Part shown: piece after piece, positions 37,301 through 43,220 of the stretch
Position numbering within the stretch: position 1 is the stretch's first letter
Layout of the letters: each line of letters opens with the position of its first letter
DNA from: Anaeromyces robustus
Lineage: Eukaryota > Neocallimastigomycota > Neocallimastigomycetes > Neocallimastigales > Neocallimastigaceae
Direction: 5' to 3'
Assembly (NCBI GenBank): GCA_002104895.1
Contig: MCFG01000480.1
Location: 1-46,077 of the forward strand
DNA length: 46,077 bases
Translations under genes and position numbers: made by a program
The notes under the pieces: model-generated
Seen by the model: only the letters and a program-made list of their open reading frames with translations
What the model was told of the DNA's origin: nothing
Database searches by the model: none

Positions 37301-40300
37301 AATATTTATCTCCATTTTCTTTAACTTTATCAATAACTACCGAATCTTCAATACCTTTAACTTCTTTAATTGTACTTTCAATTTCTTCTAATTCTATTCT
37401 TTGACCATGAATTTTTACTTGGAAATCAATTCTTCCTAAATATTCTATTTCACCATGTAATGTCCATTTTCCAAGATCTCCTGTTCTATATATTATTTCA
37501 TTATGTTTATCGTTATCAAAATTGAATGGATTTTCAATGAATTTTTCTTTTGTTAATTCTTCACGATTAAGATATCCTTTACCAACACCATATCCTCCTA
37601 TAAATATTTCTCCTTCTACTCCAATTGGTACTGGTTTAAAATATTTATCTAATATATATATGTTACAATTACGAATAGGTTTACCTATTGTAATATAATT
37701 ATTTTCACTTTCATTAATTAATTTAATTGATGCATCAACTGTACATTCAGTAGGTCCATAACTATTATAAATACTACAATTAGAATATTCTTTTATATAT
37801 TTGCATAAATTCATCGACAGGCTCTCACCACCTAAATATATCATTTTTATATTATTTACAGCATTTTTAAATTCATCATATTCCATAAATAATTTAAATC
37901 TTGTTGGTGTGGTATTAATAAATTCTACATTATTTTCCGTAATATATTTTGATAATAATATTATATCATTACTCATTAATTCATCAACTAAAATAATTTT
38001 CAAACCATTAACCAAACTTACAATTATTTCTGTTTGTGATGCATCAAATGAAAAATTAGTAATTCCTAGAATATTATGGACATTTTCTTTTTTAATTAAA
38101 TTATATATATTATCAAATTGAGAAGATCCATCAAATTTTCTTGTATAGTTATTTATATTAAAGTGACTAATTAAAACTCCTTTCGGTTTACCAGTTGTTC
38201 CAGATGTGAATAAAACATAGCATATATCATCTGTTTCATTAATATTTTCAATAGAATTAATATTAGATTTATAGTTATGTTTTTGAACATTATATAATTT
38301 AAGATTTTCATTTGATAATAACAATTTTTCTATAATGTTTTGAGTATTATTATATAATATCATTTTTGGATTAACTTCTTCTAAGATATATTGAATACGA
38401 TCAATTGGCAATTTACTATCTATTGGCAAGTATGCACCACCTGCTTTAGAAATACCAAGAATTCCAAGTATATAATAAGGAGAACGATCACTAATTATAG
38501 GAACAATATCATTTCTGGTAATACCACCATATTTTCTTAAATAATATGCTAATGAATTTGACATCTTATCTAATTCGCCATAACTAATATTAATTTCATT
38601 ATAAGTAATAGCACATTTATCTGGATTTTGATTAGCAATTTTACTAAATTCTTCATGGTAAAATTTATTATTATCACTATCATTATTTTTCTCCTTATCT
38701 ATAATATCTTTATTAAATTCATCGATAATTTTGTCCTTTTCCTTTTCAGGAATATATTCTATATCCTTTATTTTACAACTAAAACTACTAATATTTTGTA
38801 TAACTTCAATATAACTGTTAATAATATCATTTATTATTTTTGCATCGTATAAATCGGTATTATATTCAACTGAAATAAAATAGCAATCATTTTTTTCCAT
38901 AACTGTAAAAACTATATCATATCTTGAAATTTTATTTTGAATAAAATGATTTGGATTTTCAGTTTTAGAAAACAAACTTTTATCACAAGTACTATCAAAA
39001 ATCAAGTCATTTGAATTTTGTTCCATTAAAAGTTTTGGTTGGAAAATAAAGGTATTATTAACATTTTCTAAATTTAATGATTTAAATAATTCATAAAATG
39101 AAAAATCACGATTATTATAAATATCTGAAACCATTCCCATATTCTCCTTAATAATATCTAAAAATGATTTTTCTTCCTCATTATATCTCAATAAAATAGG
39201 TTGTAAACTTAAAAACATTCCTGTCATGTTTTCTATATAATGGTTACTACGATAAGCACTTAATAATGAACTATAAATAACATCTTGACCACTATATTTC
39301 GATAAAACGTAACCATATATACTTAAAAAGAATGATGTTTTACTTATTTCGTTGTTTATTATGTATTCATTTATTACACGACTAATAGATTTATCCAATT
39401 TTTCATCCAATATACCAAGATTACCATCTTCATTTTTATTATTATTGTTTAATGATTTATTTAAAGATTTTTTTTCCTTTTTAGGTATATTTAATAATTC
39501 ATAATCACATTCAAACATTTTTCTGTAGAATTCAATTTGACTATTATAATAGCCATTATTTTTCTTTTCATATAAATCTATAGCATAGTCACTAATTTGA
39601 ATATCTAATTCTTGAATTTCGTTACTACTATAATAATTATTTAATTCATTTCTAATAATTAACATAGAAACACCATCAAATATAATATGATGAACATCAA
39701 GTAATAATACTTCATCACCTATAAAACCAACTCTTATCAATGGAGCATGTGATATATCAAATGGTCTTACAAATGAATAATAATTATTATAAGTGTAATT
39801 TTCAAATTCCAAGGAACATTCATCATCAATAATACCACAAATTTCAATTTTTCCATTTACTTCTTTTTCCATATATTTACTTCTAAATGATTCTTGTTTT
39901 TCAAACAGTTGTAATAATCCTTTTTTAATTTTTTCAATATCAACATTTTTATTTAATTTTAATGTCACGGGTGCATTATAAATAACAGTGTTTGGATTTT
40001 TAATAGAATCAATATAAATACCTAATTGAGTTGAAGTTATTGGAAATACCTTACTGTGACGTCTTTCAATAATATCACTTTTGGGTATTCCATTTCCTTC
40101 TTTTATAATATTTTCTATTTGTTGACTTAATTCACTTATGGATAAATTAGATATAATATCTTTAACATTTATTTTTATTTTTAATTCTTTTTCAATCATT
40201 GTTAAAACTTTTACAGCTAATAAACTATCACCTCCTACATCAAAGAAATTTAAATTTTTACCAATTTTTTTAACATCAATTTTAAATACCTTACTATAGA

Positions 40301-43220
40301 TATCACATAATTTTTTTTCAATAGTAGTCTCAGGAGCAACATACTCACTAGTTAACATATCATCAATGTTTGGTTCTGGTAATGCTCTTCTATCCAATTT
40401 CCCATTAATATTAAAGGGAATGGAATTAATTTTTACAAAATATTGTGGAATCATATAGTCTGGAAGTTTATTCTCTAAATAGTTTCTTATATCTTTAGCA
40501 GTAATATTTTTAGGAGTTATATAATATCCAACTAAATATTTTTCTGAACTATCTTTTCTGATTCTGTCAATTACCACAACATAAGAAATATCTTTAATTT
40601 CTTTGATTGTACTTTCAATTTCACTCAATTCAATTCTTAATCCACGAATTTTAACTTGAAAATCAATTCTTCCTGCAAATGTAATTTCACCATCATCACT
40701 CCATTTACCAAGATCACCAGTTTTAAACATTTTTACTCCTCCTTGACTAAATGGACTATCAATATATTTTTCACTTGTAAGGGACTCTCTTTTTAAATAT
40801 CCTTTACTTAAATTATATCCTTCCACATAAATTTCACCTACTACACCAACTGGAACAGGTTTTAAATTTTTATCTAGAATATATACTCTACAGTTACAGA
40901 CAGGTTTTCCTATTCTTACGGGTTTACCATTAACGATATCATCATAACAAAAATGTGAAAAAGCACAGTAAACAGTTTCAGTAGAACCATAACCACATAC
41001 AAATGATGATGAATTTGTATATTTCATAATATTTTGTAAATGTTCTAACGTTACCTTTTCACCACCCATACCTATAAGTTTTACATTGGCAATAGAATTT
41101 CTGAAAATTTCATTATTCAAGTAATATTTATATCTAGTTGGTGGTGAAAGAATAAAATCAATTGAATATTTATTTATAAGATTTCCTATTAATCCAGGAT
41201 TATTACACTCTTCATCATTACATAGAATAGTAGTCTTGTTATTTAATATGTTAAGAAAAGTTTCGATAATAGATACCACAAACGAAAATGGTGTTAATGC
41301 CAAAATTTTTTTATTTTCAAGTATTTCTTTTTCTCCACTCTGAGTAAACCCATATTTACAATAATTATATAAGTTATTATGGGTAATAAGAACTCCTTTT
41401 GGTTTTCCTGTAGTACCAGAAGTAAATAAGACACAGCTTATATCTTCACATACATTAATATTTGATACTTCATTAATATTTTCCCCATAATTATGTTTCT
41501 TTAAATCATATACAAGTGAGGTACTTTCATTAAATAAATTATCAACCATAGTATGAGGTAAATATGTCAAAATTATTCTAGCCTCTACTTCATTGATCAT
41601 ATAATTAATTCTTTCTTTTGGAAAAGCTGGATTTACATAAAAGAAGGCACCTCCAGCTTTCAATACGGCTAGTACAGCAATAAAATAATAATAAGATCTT
41701 TTACAAACAATAGGAATAATTTCATTTCTTACAACACCAAAGCTTCTTAAATAATGTGCTAATGAATTACTCATATCATCTATTTCCTTATAGCTATATT
41801 TAATATCTTCAAATATTACAGCACATTTATCTGGATTCAGTTTTACTACTTTACTAAATTCAACATGATAGAATTTATTACGGTCATATTCACATTTATT
41901 ATTATTGAAACCATAAAGAATTCTATTCTTTTCCTCTGGTTTCATATACTCAATATCATATAAATTTTTATAGAAATTATCGCTACTTTTAATTACTTGT
42001 ATATAACTATCAGCAATATTTTCTATTGTTTTTTCATCATATATATTATTATTATATTCAATTTTAATTAAAAAGTTATTATTTTGATCAATAACTTTGA
42101 AAATTAATTCAAAATCATATAATTTATTTAAAAATGAAATGAAACAAGTTTCATTTTTAACTATTTCTTCATTAATAAATGAAGAATTAAAATTTTTTTT
42201 CGATGTATCTCTAGTTTCATAAATAAATCCATTATTTATGTTCAATAAATCTAATTTATTTAATATATCAGAAAATGAAAAATTTTGTTTTTCATAATAT
42301 ATTAAAAGTTTTTTTAATTCATTAAAAACATCATTTAATGAATTATAATTATAATAATTAATTAGTAATGGTTGTATTGAAGTAAATAGACCAATAGTAT
42401 TTTTGGTAAATTTACTTCTATCTTCATTAATAAATGAAGTATAAATATAATCTTGTTTACTGTATTTATTCATAATAAAACCATAAATACAAATAAAAAA
42501 TAATTTCGGATTTAAATTATTATTACTAATAAAATTTTTTACATCATTATAATCTTCTCCTGTTAATAACAAAGAATATTGTTTCATTAAAGCTTCACTT
42601 CCAAAAGTTTTAATATAATTATCCTTTTTTGGAAGACTTAAAATATTATATTCATTGTTAAACATATCTTTAAAATATTTTAAATTATCATTAAAGTCAG
42701 AATTTTTATATACGCAATTCTCAATAAAATCATTAAATTGAATAAAAGATTCATTAGAAATTTTATTATTATTATAGTATTCATTAAGTTGATTAATCAA
42801 AATATCAACTGATGTATCATCAGAAATTATTCTATGAATATTAATAATTAACATTTTATTTTCAATAAAACCAACTCTTATTAAAGGAGCAATAGATAAA
42901 TCAAATGGCCTAATAAAATTGTTTGAATTTTCACAGGAATAATATTCAAAATTCAAAACACAATCGTTATCAACTTTACAATAAACTTTTTTTTCTCCAT
43001 TAATTTCGGCAACAAAAAATTTTGTCCTTAAAATATCATGTCTTTTAAAAATTTCTTGAAACCCGTTCATTAATTCCTTAAGATCAACATTATCTTTAAT
43101 TTTAAATTTCTTGATAATGCTAAAATAAGATTTATCTTTATTTTCAAAATAAGAATAATAAATCTTAGCTTGAGATAAGGAAGCAAGTTTTTTATTTTCT
43201 TTTTCAATTAATGAATTCAT
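22329..43220 (-). CDS. Giant nonribosomal peptide synthetase, 6 modules + terminal C
   Basis: A 6963-aa single open frame with no introns. Domain order is (C-A-T)x6 then C and a repeat tail. Each module condenses one building block: A adenylates it, T carries it as a phosphopantetheine thioester, and C joins it to the chain. C-motif positions are 129 (HRIISDD, degenerate), 1177 (HHIIFDG), 2258 (HHIISDG), 3323, 4394 and 5463 (all HHIIGDG) and 6538 (NHIISDG). The carrier serines in GGDS are 999, 2080, 3144, 4216, 5285 and 6353. All six A domains have the SGTTGKPKG loop, a GD(L/I)G motif, and a GK(L)D-type A10 Lys. No epimerase, methyltransferase, reductase or thioesterase is present. The start Met has an in-frame TAA eight codons upstream. 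The absence of introns and the uninterrupted modular form suggest acquisition from bacteria (inference). No tailoring, transport or PPTase gene is in the window. Confidence 0.97.
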   Translation of the reverse strand: MNSLIEKENKKLASLSQAKIYYSYFENKDKSYFSIIKKFKIKDNVDLKELMNGFQEIFKRHDILRTKFFVAEINGEKKVYCKVDNDCVLNFEYYSCENSNNFIRPFDLSIAPLIRVGFIENKMLIINIHRIISDDTSVDILINQLNEYYNNNKISNESFIQFNDFIENCVYKNSDFNDNLKYFKDMFNNEYNILSLPKKDNYIKTFGSEALMKQYSLLLTGEDYNDVKNFISNNNLNPKLFFICIYGFIMNKYSKQDYIYTSFINEDRSKFTKNTIGLFTSIQPLLINYYNYNSLNDVFNELKKLLIYYEKQNFSFSDILNKLDLLNINNGFIYETRDTSKKNFNSSFINEEIVKNETCFISFLNKLYDFELIFKVIDQNNNFLIKIEYNNNIYDEKTIENIADSYIQVIKSSDNFYKNLYDIEYMKPEEKNRILYGFNNNKCEYDRNKFYHVEFSKVVKLNPDKCAVIFEDIKYSYKEIDDMSNSLAHYLRSFGVVRNEIIPIVCKRSYYYFIAVLAVLKAGGAFFYVNPAFPKERINYMINEVEARIILTYLPHTMVDNLFNESTSLVYDLKKHNYGENINEVSNINVCEDISCVLFTSGTTGKPKGVLITHNNLYNYCKYGFTQSGEKEILENKKILALTPFSFVVSIIETFLNILNNKTTILCNDEECNNPGLIGNLINKYSIDFILSPPTRYKYYLNNEIFRNSIANVKLIGMGGEKVTLEHLQNIMKYTNSSSFVCGYGSTETVYCAFSHFCYDDIVNGKPVRIGKPVCNCRVYILDKNLKPVPVGVVGEIYVEGYNLSKGYLKRESLTSEKYIDSPFSQGGVKMFKTGDLGKWSDDGEITFAGRIDFQVKIRGLRIELSEIESTIKEIKDISYVVVIDRIRKDSSEKYLVGYYITPKNITAKDIRNYLENKLPDYMIPQYFVKINSIPFNINGKLDRRALPEPNIDDMLTSEYVAPETTIEKKLCDIYSKVFKIDVKKIGKNLNFFDVGGDSLLAVKVLTMIEKELKIKINVKDIISNLSISELSQQIENIIKEGNGIPKSDIIERRHSKVFPITSTQLGIYIDSIKNPNTVIYNAPVTLKLNKNVDIEKIKKGLLQLFEKQESFRSKYMEKEVNGKIEICGIIDDECSLEFENYTYNNYYSFVRPFDISHAPLIRVGFIGDEVLLLDVHHIIFDGVSMLIIRNELNNYYSSNEIQELDIQISDYAIDLYEKKNNGYYNSQIEFYRKMFECDYELLNIPKKEKKSLNKSLNNNNKNEDGNLGILDEKLDKSISRVINEYIINNEISKTSFFLSIYGYVLSKYSGQDVIYSSLLSAYRSNHYIENMTGMFLSLQPILLRYNEEEKSFLDIIKENMGMVSDIYNNRDFSFYELFKSLNLENVNNTFIFQPKLLMEQNSNDLIFDSTCDKSLFSKTENPNHFIQNKISRYDIVFTVMEKNDCYFISVEYNTDLYDAKIINDIINSYIEVIQNISSFSCKIKDIEYIPEKEKDKIIDEFNKDIIDKEKNNDSDNNKFYHEEFSKIANQNPDKCAITYNEINISYGELDKMSNSLAYYLRKYGGITRNDIVPIISDRSPYYILGILGISKAGGAYLPIDSKLPIDRIQYILEEVNPKMILYNNTQNIIEKLLLSNENLKLYNVQKHNYKSNINSIENINETDDICYVLFTSGTTGKPKGVLISHFNINNYTRKFDGSSQFDNIYNLIKKENVHNILGITNFSFDASQTEIIVSLVNGLKIILVDELMSNDIILLSKYITENNVEFINTTPTRFKLFMEYDEFKNAVNNIKMIYLGGESLSMNLCKYIKEYSNCSIYNSYGPTECTVDASIKLINESENNYITIGKPIRNCNIYILDKYFKPVPIGVEGEIFIGGYGVGKGYLNREELTKEKFIENPFNFDNDKHNEIIYRTGDLGKWTLHGEIEYLGRIDFQVKIHGQRIELEEIESTIKEVKGIEDSVVIDKVKENGDKYLVCYYVKNNDNQIVKGKDIRNYLKNKLPLYMVPNYFKNINNIPITINGKLDKKALPEPEIEDLVSEQYVSPKTKVEVEICKIYSEILNIPESEIGRMNDFYELGGDSVNAIRVISRIERDLNVKLGMKDIMGNSVICDLGKYIDEITKNSDESYRVEKILKRNEKEFPITSQQLGVYIDSIKNPDSIIYNIPRIFKFNKNVDIEKVKKGFNLLFKKQEILRSRYGEKLVDGNIEIYGFIDDNCTLEFEEYSYENMDEFIRPFDLTKAPLIRVGFIKNECLLIDIHHIISDGLTFFIVINELTNYYNDLSIQDLDIQFSDFAINLYEKKNDGTYDHQYEFYKKMFECEYDIVNIPRKDKNPLENAKNNIGNCNKKIDKYVTHTINEYLKFNGISKTAFFLGIYGLVLSKYSGQEKIYSSIICANRNNHYIDNMIGMFVGTQPILLKYENEKKDNTLLNIIKQNMNILMDVYKNQNISFSELMNTLKLKKVNNSFVFQPKANVQSNNSNEIFKLDSYSDVLDSERNQAVNAIHFVKFDFMFLVIENEDDYVISIDFDKNIYDSKMMNAILNSYVEVLSNYNNFNNESINSIEYIPKIEKEKIIKSFNSNEIKYDYNKFYHVEFSKMAKEIPDKCAIVCNDISITYKQLDEMSNSLAHYLRKQNIGKGDIVPIICERSHYFIIAFLAVMKSGAAYSPIDPEFPRERIEYMINQVNAKYILKYITDFKNNEKIKFEHVLEYELEKHNYEKDKFAIDNVNKIDDLCYILYTSGTTGKPKGTMVTHMNLTNFIFYNDIIKGEKDIFNKGINNALAITKFTHDISIGEIHFPLLKGSRIILCNDNEFNDAKLLSLLINKYNVDYIFTVPSRFDNYLSDEEFIKSIENANYIVLGGECIDFKLVEKIQNNSKCEVLSIYGPTETTVYSTIKVFEKIDSSKGNIPLITAGKPCCNCSIFILDKYLKPVPIGVEGEIFIGGFGVSNGYINREELTKEKYLDCPFDVVQKGNGKMYGSGDIGKWTENGEIVCIGRMDFQVKIHGQRIELEEIENTIKMMDNIKNAIVIDGIRDNGDKYLIGYYISSLEINSLDIIEFLKNKLPRYMIPNYFMRIETLPLTINGKLDRKSLPKPNINDLINEEYVEPETEIEKVICGIYANVFNLNENVVGKTSDFFELGGDSLNVIKVTSFIEKELGIKLNIKDILSNSLVYNLSRHIEEILNSNEEIYYHSESIEKHNSNEFPITSQQLGVYIDSIKNPESTTYNIPVTFKLNKNVNIEKVKEGFISLFEKQEVFRTKYMEKEVNGKIEVYGFVDDECLLIFETYNYENINTFIRPFNLSKAPLIRVGFVDDEVLLIDIHHIIGDGSTLAIIKNELNKYYNDMELDELEIQFSDYAIDLNEKKANGSYEHQIEFYKKIFNKDYEVLNLPKKDNFINKDNTEEEIGISCLNIYEQVIDEATSKSINQFAKTNGISKTALFISIYGYVLSKYSGQDVIYTSIISANRNNHYVENMVGMFVSTLPILLNFDNEVSFFDFIKNNMNVIVEVYNNQSISFSELVELLKLKKINNSFVFQPNAKNDKNIENNNSIFDDNEKSENDYSLYGLKDNLIQNNNQSKFDISFNIIERDYDYLIIVDYNKNNYDEEFIGNIINSFVEVSRNVNNFKQKICELEYIPKEEKEKVLYKFNSNYNNSNCNKLYHEEFCKIVSNNPDRCAIVFNDLKLSFKELDDMTNSLGNYLRGKDVSRNDIIPIISDRSPYYVIGTLAISKAGGAFLPIDPKLPIDRIEFILNEVKPKLVLYNNTESIINNLNQENYKYYDIQNHDYDLHNTKIDNINDPNDTCYVIFTSGTTGKPKGTLVSHFNIYNIMKSSNESENDYCIYNLWIRNKNVHNILGISNFSFDASHVEIILSLIHGLKLVLVDDNISNDINLLSKYIIENNVQLIQTTPSRVKLFMEYENFRKVLTNIKILVFGGEELSIEFCKEIRKYSDCEIYNGYGPTECTIACSFKKVDVTRKNKNTIGSPLCNCKVYILDKYLKPVPIGVEGEICIGGYGVGKGYLNREELTNEKFIVNPFDKTNDEHNKLIYRTGDLGKWTSDGEIDYLGRIDFQVKIHGQRIELGEIEKTIMELDNIEKCVVIDKKKESGEKYLMCYYISHDEVQNREIREYLNQKLPRYMVPNYYKRIFEMPLTTNGKLDRKTLPEPDLSDYVREQYEAPITETERSICKIFSGIFNIPENDIGRNSDFYELGGDSMVAIRVLSIIEKELKLNIYIKDIMKYSNVCQLSKYIDELLSSNETFNKIDIIERHNKKEFPVTSQQLGVYIDSIKNPESTTYNIPVTFKLNKNVNIEKVKEGFISLFEKQEVFRTKYMEKEVNGKIEVYGFVDDECLLIFETYNYENINTFIRPFKLSEAPLIRVGFVDDEVLLIDIHHIIGDGSTLTIIKNELNKYYNDMELDELEIQFSDYAIDLNEKKVNGSYEHQIEFYKKIFNKDYEVLNLPKKNKIINEEETDLSRVKSFEKVIDEATSKSINQFAKTNGISKTALFISIYGYVLSKYSGQDVIYTSIISANRNNHYVENMVGMFVSTLPILLNFDNEVSFFDFIKNNMNVIVEVYNNQSISFSELVELLKLKKINNSFVFQPNINNNNNNKKNSINNIFDDNIKSENDYSLYESKDNLIQNNNQSKFDIAINVIERDSDYLITIDYNTKIYNDEIIENILNSFVEVSRNVNKFNQKICELEYIPKEEKEKVLYKFNSSIDTSNCNKLYHEEFCKIVSNNPDRCAIVFNDLKLSFKELDDMTNSLGNYLRGKDVSRNDIIPIISDRSPYYVIGTLAISKAGGAFLPIDPKLPIDRIEFILNEVKPKLVLYSNTESIINNLNQENYKYYDIQNHDYDLQNTKIDNINDPNDTCYVIFTSGTTGKPKGTLVSHFNTYNIMRASNGNKTNHSFYDLWIRNKNVHNILGITNFSFDPSYVEIILSLIHGLKLVLVDDNISNDINLLSNCIIENNVQLIQTTPSRVKLFMENENFRKVLTNIKILVFGGEELSIEFCKEIRKYSDCEIYNVYGPTECTIACSFKKVDVTRKNKNTIGSPLCNCKVYILDKYLKPVPIGVEGEICIGGYGVGKGYLNREELTNEKFIVNPFDKTNDEHNKLIYRTGDLGKWTSDGEIDYLGRIDFQVKIHGQRIELGEIEKTIMELDNIEKCVVIDKKKESGEKYLMCYYISHDEVQNREIREYLNQKLPRYMVPNYYKRIFEMPLTTNGKLDRKTLPEPDLSDYVREQYEAPITETERSICKIFSGIFNIPENDIGRNSDFYELGGDSMVAIRVLSIIEKELKLNIYIKDIMKYSNVCQLSKYIDELLSSNETFNKIDIIERHNKKEFPVTSQQLGVYIDSIKNPESTTYNIPVTFKLNKNVNIEKVKEGFISLFEKQEVFRTKYMEKEVNGKIEVYGFVDDECLLIFETYNYENINTFIRPFKLSEAPLIRVGFVDDEVLLIDIHHIIGDGSTLTIIKNELNKYYNDMELDELEIQFSDYAIDLNEKKVNGSYEHQIEFYKKIFNKDYEVLNLPKKNKIINEEETDLSRVKSFEKVIDEATSKSINQFAKTNGISKTALFISIYGYVLSKYSGQDVIYTSIISANRNNHYVENMVGMFVSTLPILLNFDNEVSFFDFIKNNMNVIVEVYNNQSISFSELVELLKLKKINNSFVFQPNINNNNNNKKNSINNIFDDNIKSENDYSLYESKDNLIQNNNQSKFDITFNVIERDNDYFITIDYNTKIYNDEIIENILNSFVEVSRNINNFNQKICELEYIPKEEKEKILLKFNSSIDTSNCNKLYHEEFCKMASNNPDRCAIVYNDEKLSFKELNEMSNSLAYFLRQQNIQRNDIIPIICDRSPSYYISIISISKAGGAFLPIDKKLPIDRIKFIIDEVKPKIILYNNTQDIIDKLDNENYNIYNLRNHNYSLNTDNINSINEPNDTCYVLFTSGTTGKPKGALISHFNIYNNLREFTKEREDSVYNTIMKSNNVKNILGFTNICFDASHVETFIFIVHGLKLILADENICNDVVLLSKYIQENDVDFIQITPTQIKLFMENDNFRKALANVKAIGFGGEELKYELCKYVHQYSNCNIYNEYGPTECTVECSYKEIIKNKETKITIGKPICNYKMYILDKYMKPVPVGVEGEIYIGGYGVCKGYLNREELTKEKFVENPFNFDNDEHNKIMYKSGDLGKWTSDGEIEYLGRIDFQIKIRGQRIELGEIENTIKQIENIEQCVVIDKKKESGEKYLVGYYVSQNEIPNREIREYLNQKLPGYMVPNYYKRIMEIPLTNNGKLDRRALPEPDLTDYTKTQYEAPITETEKVICKIFSNIFNIPENEIGRNNDFYEMGGDSLNAIRVISGIKKQYKISLNIKDIMSKTSVCSLSKYIDQILSSNNSKQYETELIKRYNKKEYPFTYVYLNSTGNMKKTSIEEIKSVLNNTYIIMYCKIIKSVDLDKLANAFNSLINRHEILKTKIILNNINGEINIYGKIEDDTKIEIEYLNKENITELYKPFDYTKESLIKVAIIENNILAIKINHIISDGYSFGVLTNELFKIYNGEILEDLPIQYSDFAIYYDKKINSEDYSSQIKYYTSMFNVPYTNINLPISDCNSNNEKVVEKLYRYETNSEVYETVNRIIKKNNLSKTTFFFIVYCLAMSIYTGQNNIYMEIVSSNRANTYTENLIGSFAKFIPVLVKLENITLIELLKKYKNILLTIFSYDIPYSKILTELSLQRCSSNFKFDPYELKCNDEFNYIQNISNNEISKMFNINEFELRESENNDLTFVIEEKENSYEIIFLYKRIYDDLLIQNITNTFISIIKDENLINSNIYEIVNTIKNINNPKLQNLDENENKNIIKQQNKNENIIKQQNKNENIIKQQNKNENIIKQQNKNENIIKQQNKNENIIKQQNKNENIIKQQNENENIIKQQNKNSSINKSKSKGKSHKMRKIRKYIKIIKNFFI
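22431..22670 (-). repeat. 30-bp coding repeat (8 copies) in NRPS tail
   Basis: Eight 30-bp units encode NENIIKQQNK-type decapeptides at residues about 6851-6930. They are followed by a basic end (KSKSKGKSHKMRKIRKYIK) and the stop codon. Units differ by only one or two bases, showing recent expansion. The sequence is predicted to be charged, Gln/Asn-rich and possibly coiled or disordered. Its role is unknown. Confidence 0.95.
22701..24005 (-). other. NRPS terminal condensation-like domain (possible CT)
   Basis: Residues about 6406-6840 form a full-length C-type domain after the last T, with no A or T behind it. The active motif is NHIISDG (6538-6544). The first His is Asn but the catalytic second His and Asp-Gly remain. 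The usual DSIKNP entry motif of the other C domains is lost (YPFTYVYLNSTG instead). In fungal NRPSs a terminal C-like (CT) domain with an altered first His releases the chain by cyclisation. With no thioesterase or reductase present, this is the best candidate for product release here. It could instead transfer the peptide to a free amine. Confidence 0.75.
24006..27209 (-). other. NRPS module 6 (C6-A6-T6)
   Basis: Residues about 5338-6405. C6 is nearly identical to C5 over most of its length, with HHIIGDG at 5463-5469. A6 is clearly divergent from A4/A5, and the switch occurs around the C6-A6 junction (near 26.06 kb). The A6 pocket reads D-A-V-Q-I-F-E-V-E-K. The two extra acidic residues (322 and 331) would favour a positively charged side chain such as Lys, Orn or Arg; that is inference. 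T6 carries Ser6353 in YEMGGDSLNA. Confidence 0.85.
26070..32247 (-). repeat. 3207-bp direct tandem repeat inside the NRPS
   Basis: The segments at about 29277-32247 and 26070-29040 are almost identical at the nucleotide level over roughly 3 kb, in frame, with a constant offset of 3207 bp. For example, the C motif lies at 30021 and 26814, and the carrier Ser codon at 30573 and 27366. A further, somewhat older copy of the C-domain part lies 3213 bp upstream, at about 32.6-33.6 kb. Differences within the duplicated A domains cluster between the SGTTGKPKG loop and the YGPTE motif. Confidence 0.92.
27210..30416 (-). other. NRPS module 5 (C5-A5-T5), duplicated copy 2
   Basis: Residues about 4269-5337, exactly 1069 aa after module 4. 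C5 has HHIIGDG at 4394-4400. The A5 pocket reads D-P-V-Q-L-F-V-I-A-K. It differs from A4 at two of ten code positions (Ala3866 to Pro4935, Gly3959 to Val5028), although the rest of the module is almost identical. Bulkier residues would narrow the pocket, so a different, smaller or differently shaped substrate is likely. T5 carries Ser5285. Confidence 0.9.
30417..33632 (-). other. NRPS module 4 (C4-A4-T4), duplicated copy 1
   Basis: Residues about 3197-4268. C4 has HHIIGDG at 3323-3329. The A4 pocket reads D-A-V-Q-L-F-G-I-A-K, with D3865, A3866 and G3959 as key positions. T4 carries Ser4216. From A4 onward the sequence repeats in module 5 with a 3207-bp period and very few changes. C4 resembles C5 and C6 closely but with more substitutions (for example FNLSKAP against FKLSEAP). 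Confidence 0.9.
33633..36827 (-). other. NRPS module 3 (C3-A3-T3)
   Basis: Residues about 2132-3196. C3 has HHIISDG at 2258-2264. The A3 pocket reads D-I-G-F-I-L-I-V-Y-K, strongly hydrophobic and ending like codes for branched-chain residues. An aliphatic amino acid is the cautious guess. A7 reads YGSGDIG and A8 GRMDFQVKIHG, both functional-looking. T3 carries Ser3144 in FELGGDSLNV. This module is more divergent than modules 4-6, so it is not part of the recent duplication. Confidence 0.85.
36828..40070 (-). other. NRPS module 2 (C2-A2-T2)
   Basis: Residues about 1051-2131. C2 opens with FPITSTQLGIYIDSIKNP and has HHIIFDG at 1177-1183, so it is catalytically complete. A2 keeps the amino-binding Asp. 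Its specificity residues in PheA numbering are D-A-T-N-I-L-S-V-D-K. The Asp at 331 and Asn/Thr/Ser elsewhere suggest a polar or basic side chain, but I cannot name the substrate. T2 carries Ser2080 in YELGGDSVNA. There is no epimerase after T2, so an L residue is expected. Confidence 0.85.
40071..43220 (-). other. NRPS module 1 (C1-A1-T1), atypical starter
   Basis: Residues about 1-1050. C1 carries HRIISDD (129-135) instead of HHxxxDG. The second, catalytic His is Arg and the final Gly is Asp, so condensation activity is doubtful. A1 is otherwise complete: FTSGTTGKPKG near 600, FKTGDLG, GRIDFQVKIRG, NGKLDRR. In the pocket, the position that is Asp235 in gramicidin synthetase PheA is Val648. 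The ten-residue code reads V-V-I-L-I-M-G-Y-C-K. Asp235 normally holds the substrate alpha-amino group, so its loss points to a carboxylic acid without an alpha-amine (hydroxy, keto, aryl or fatty acid) or to an inactive domain. T1 has an intact GGDS with Ser999. Read as a loading module for a non-amino starter that C2 then uses; this is inference. Confidence 0.8.
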
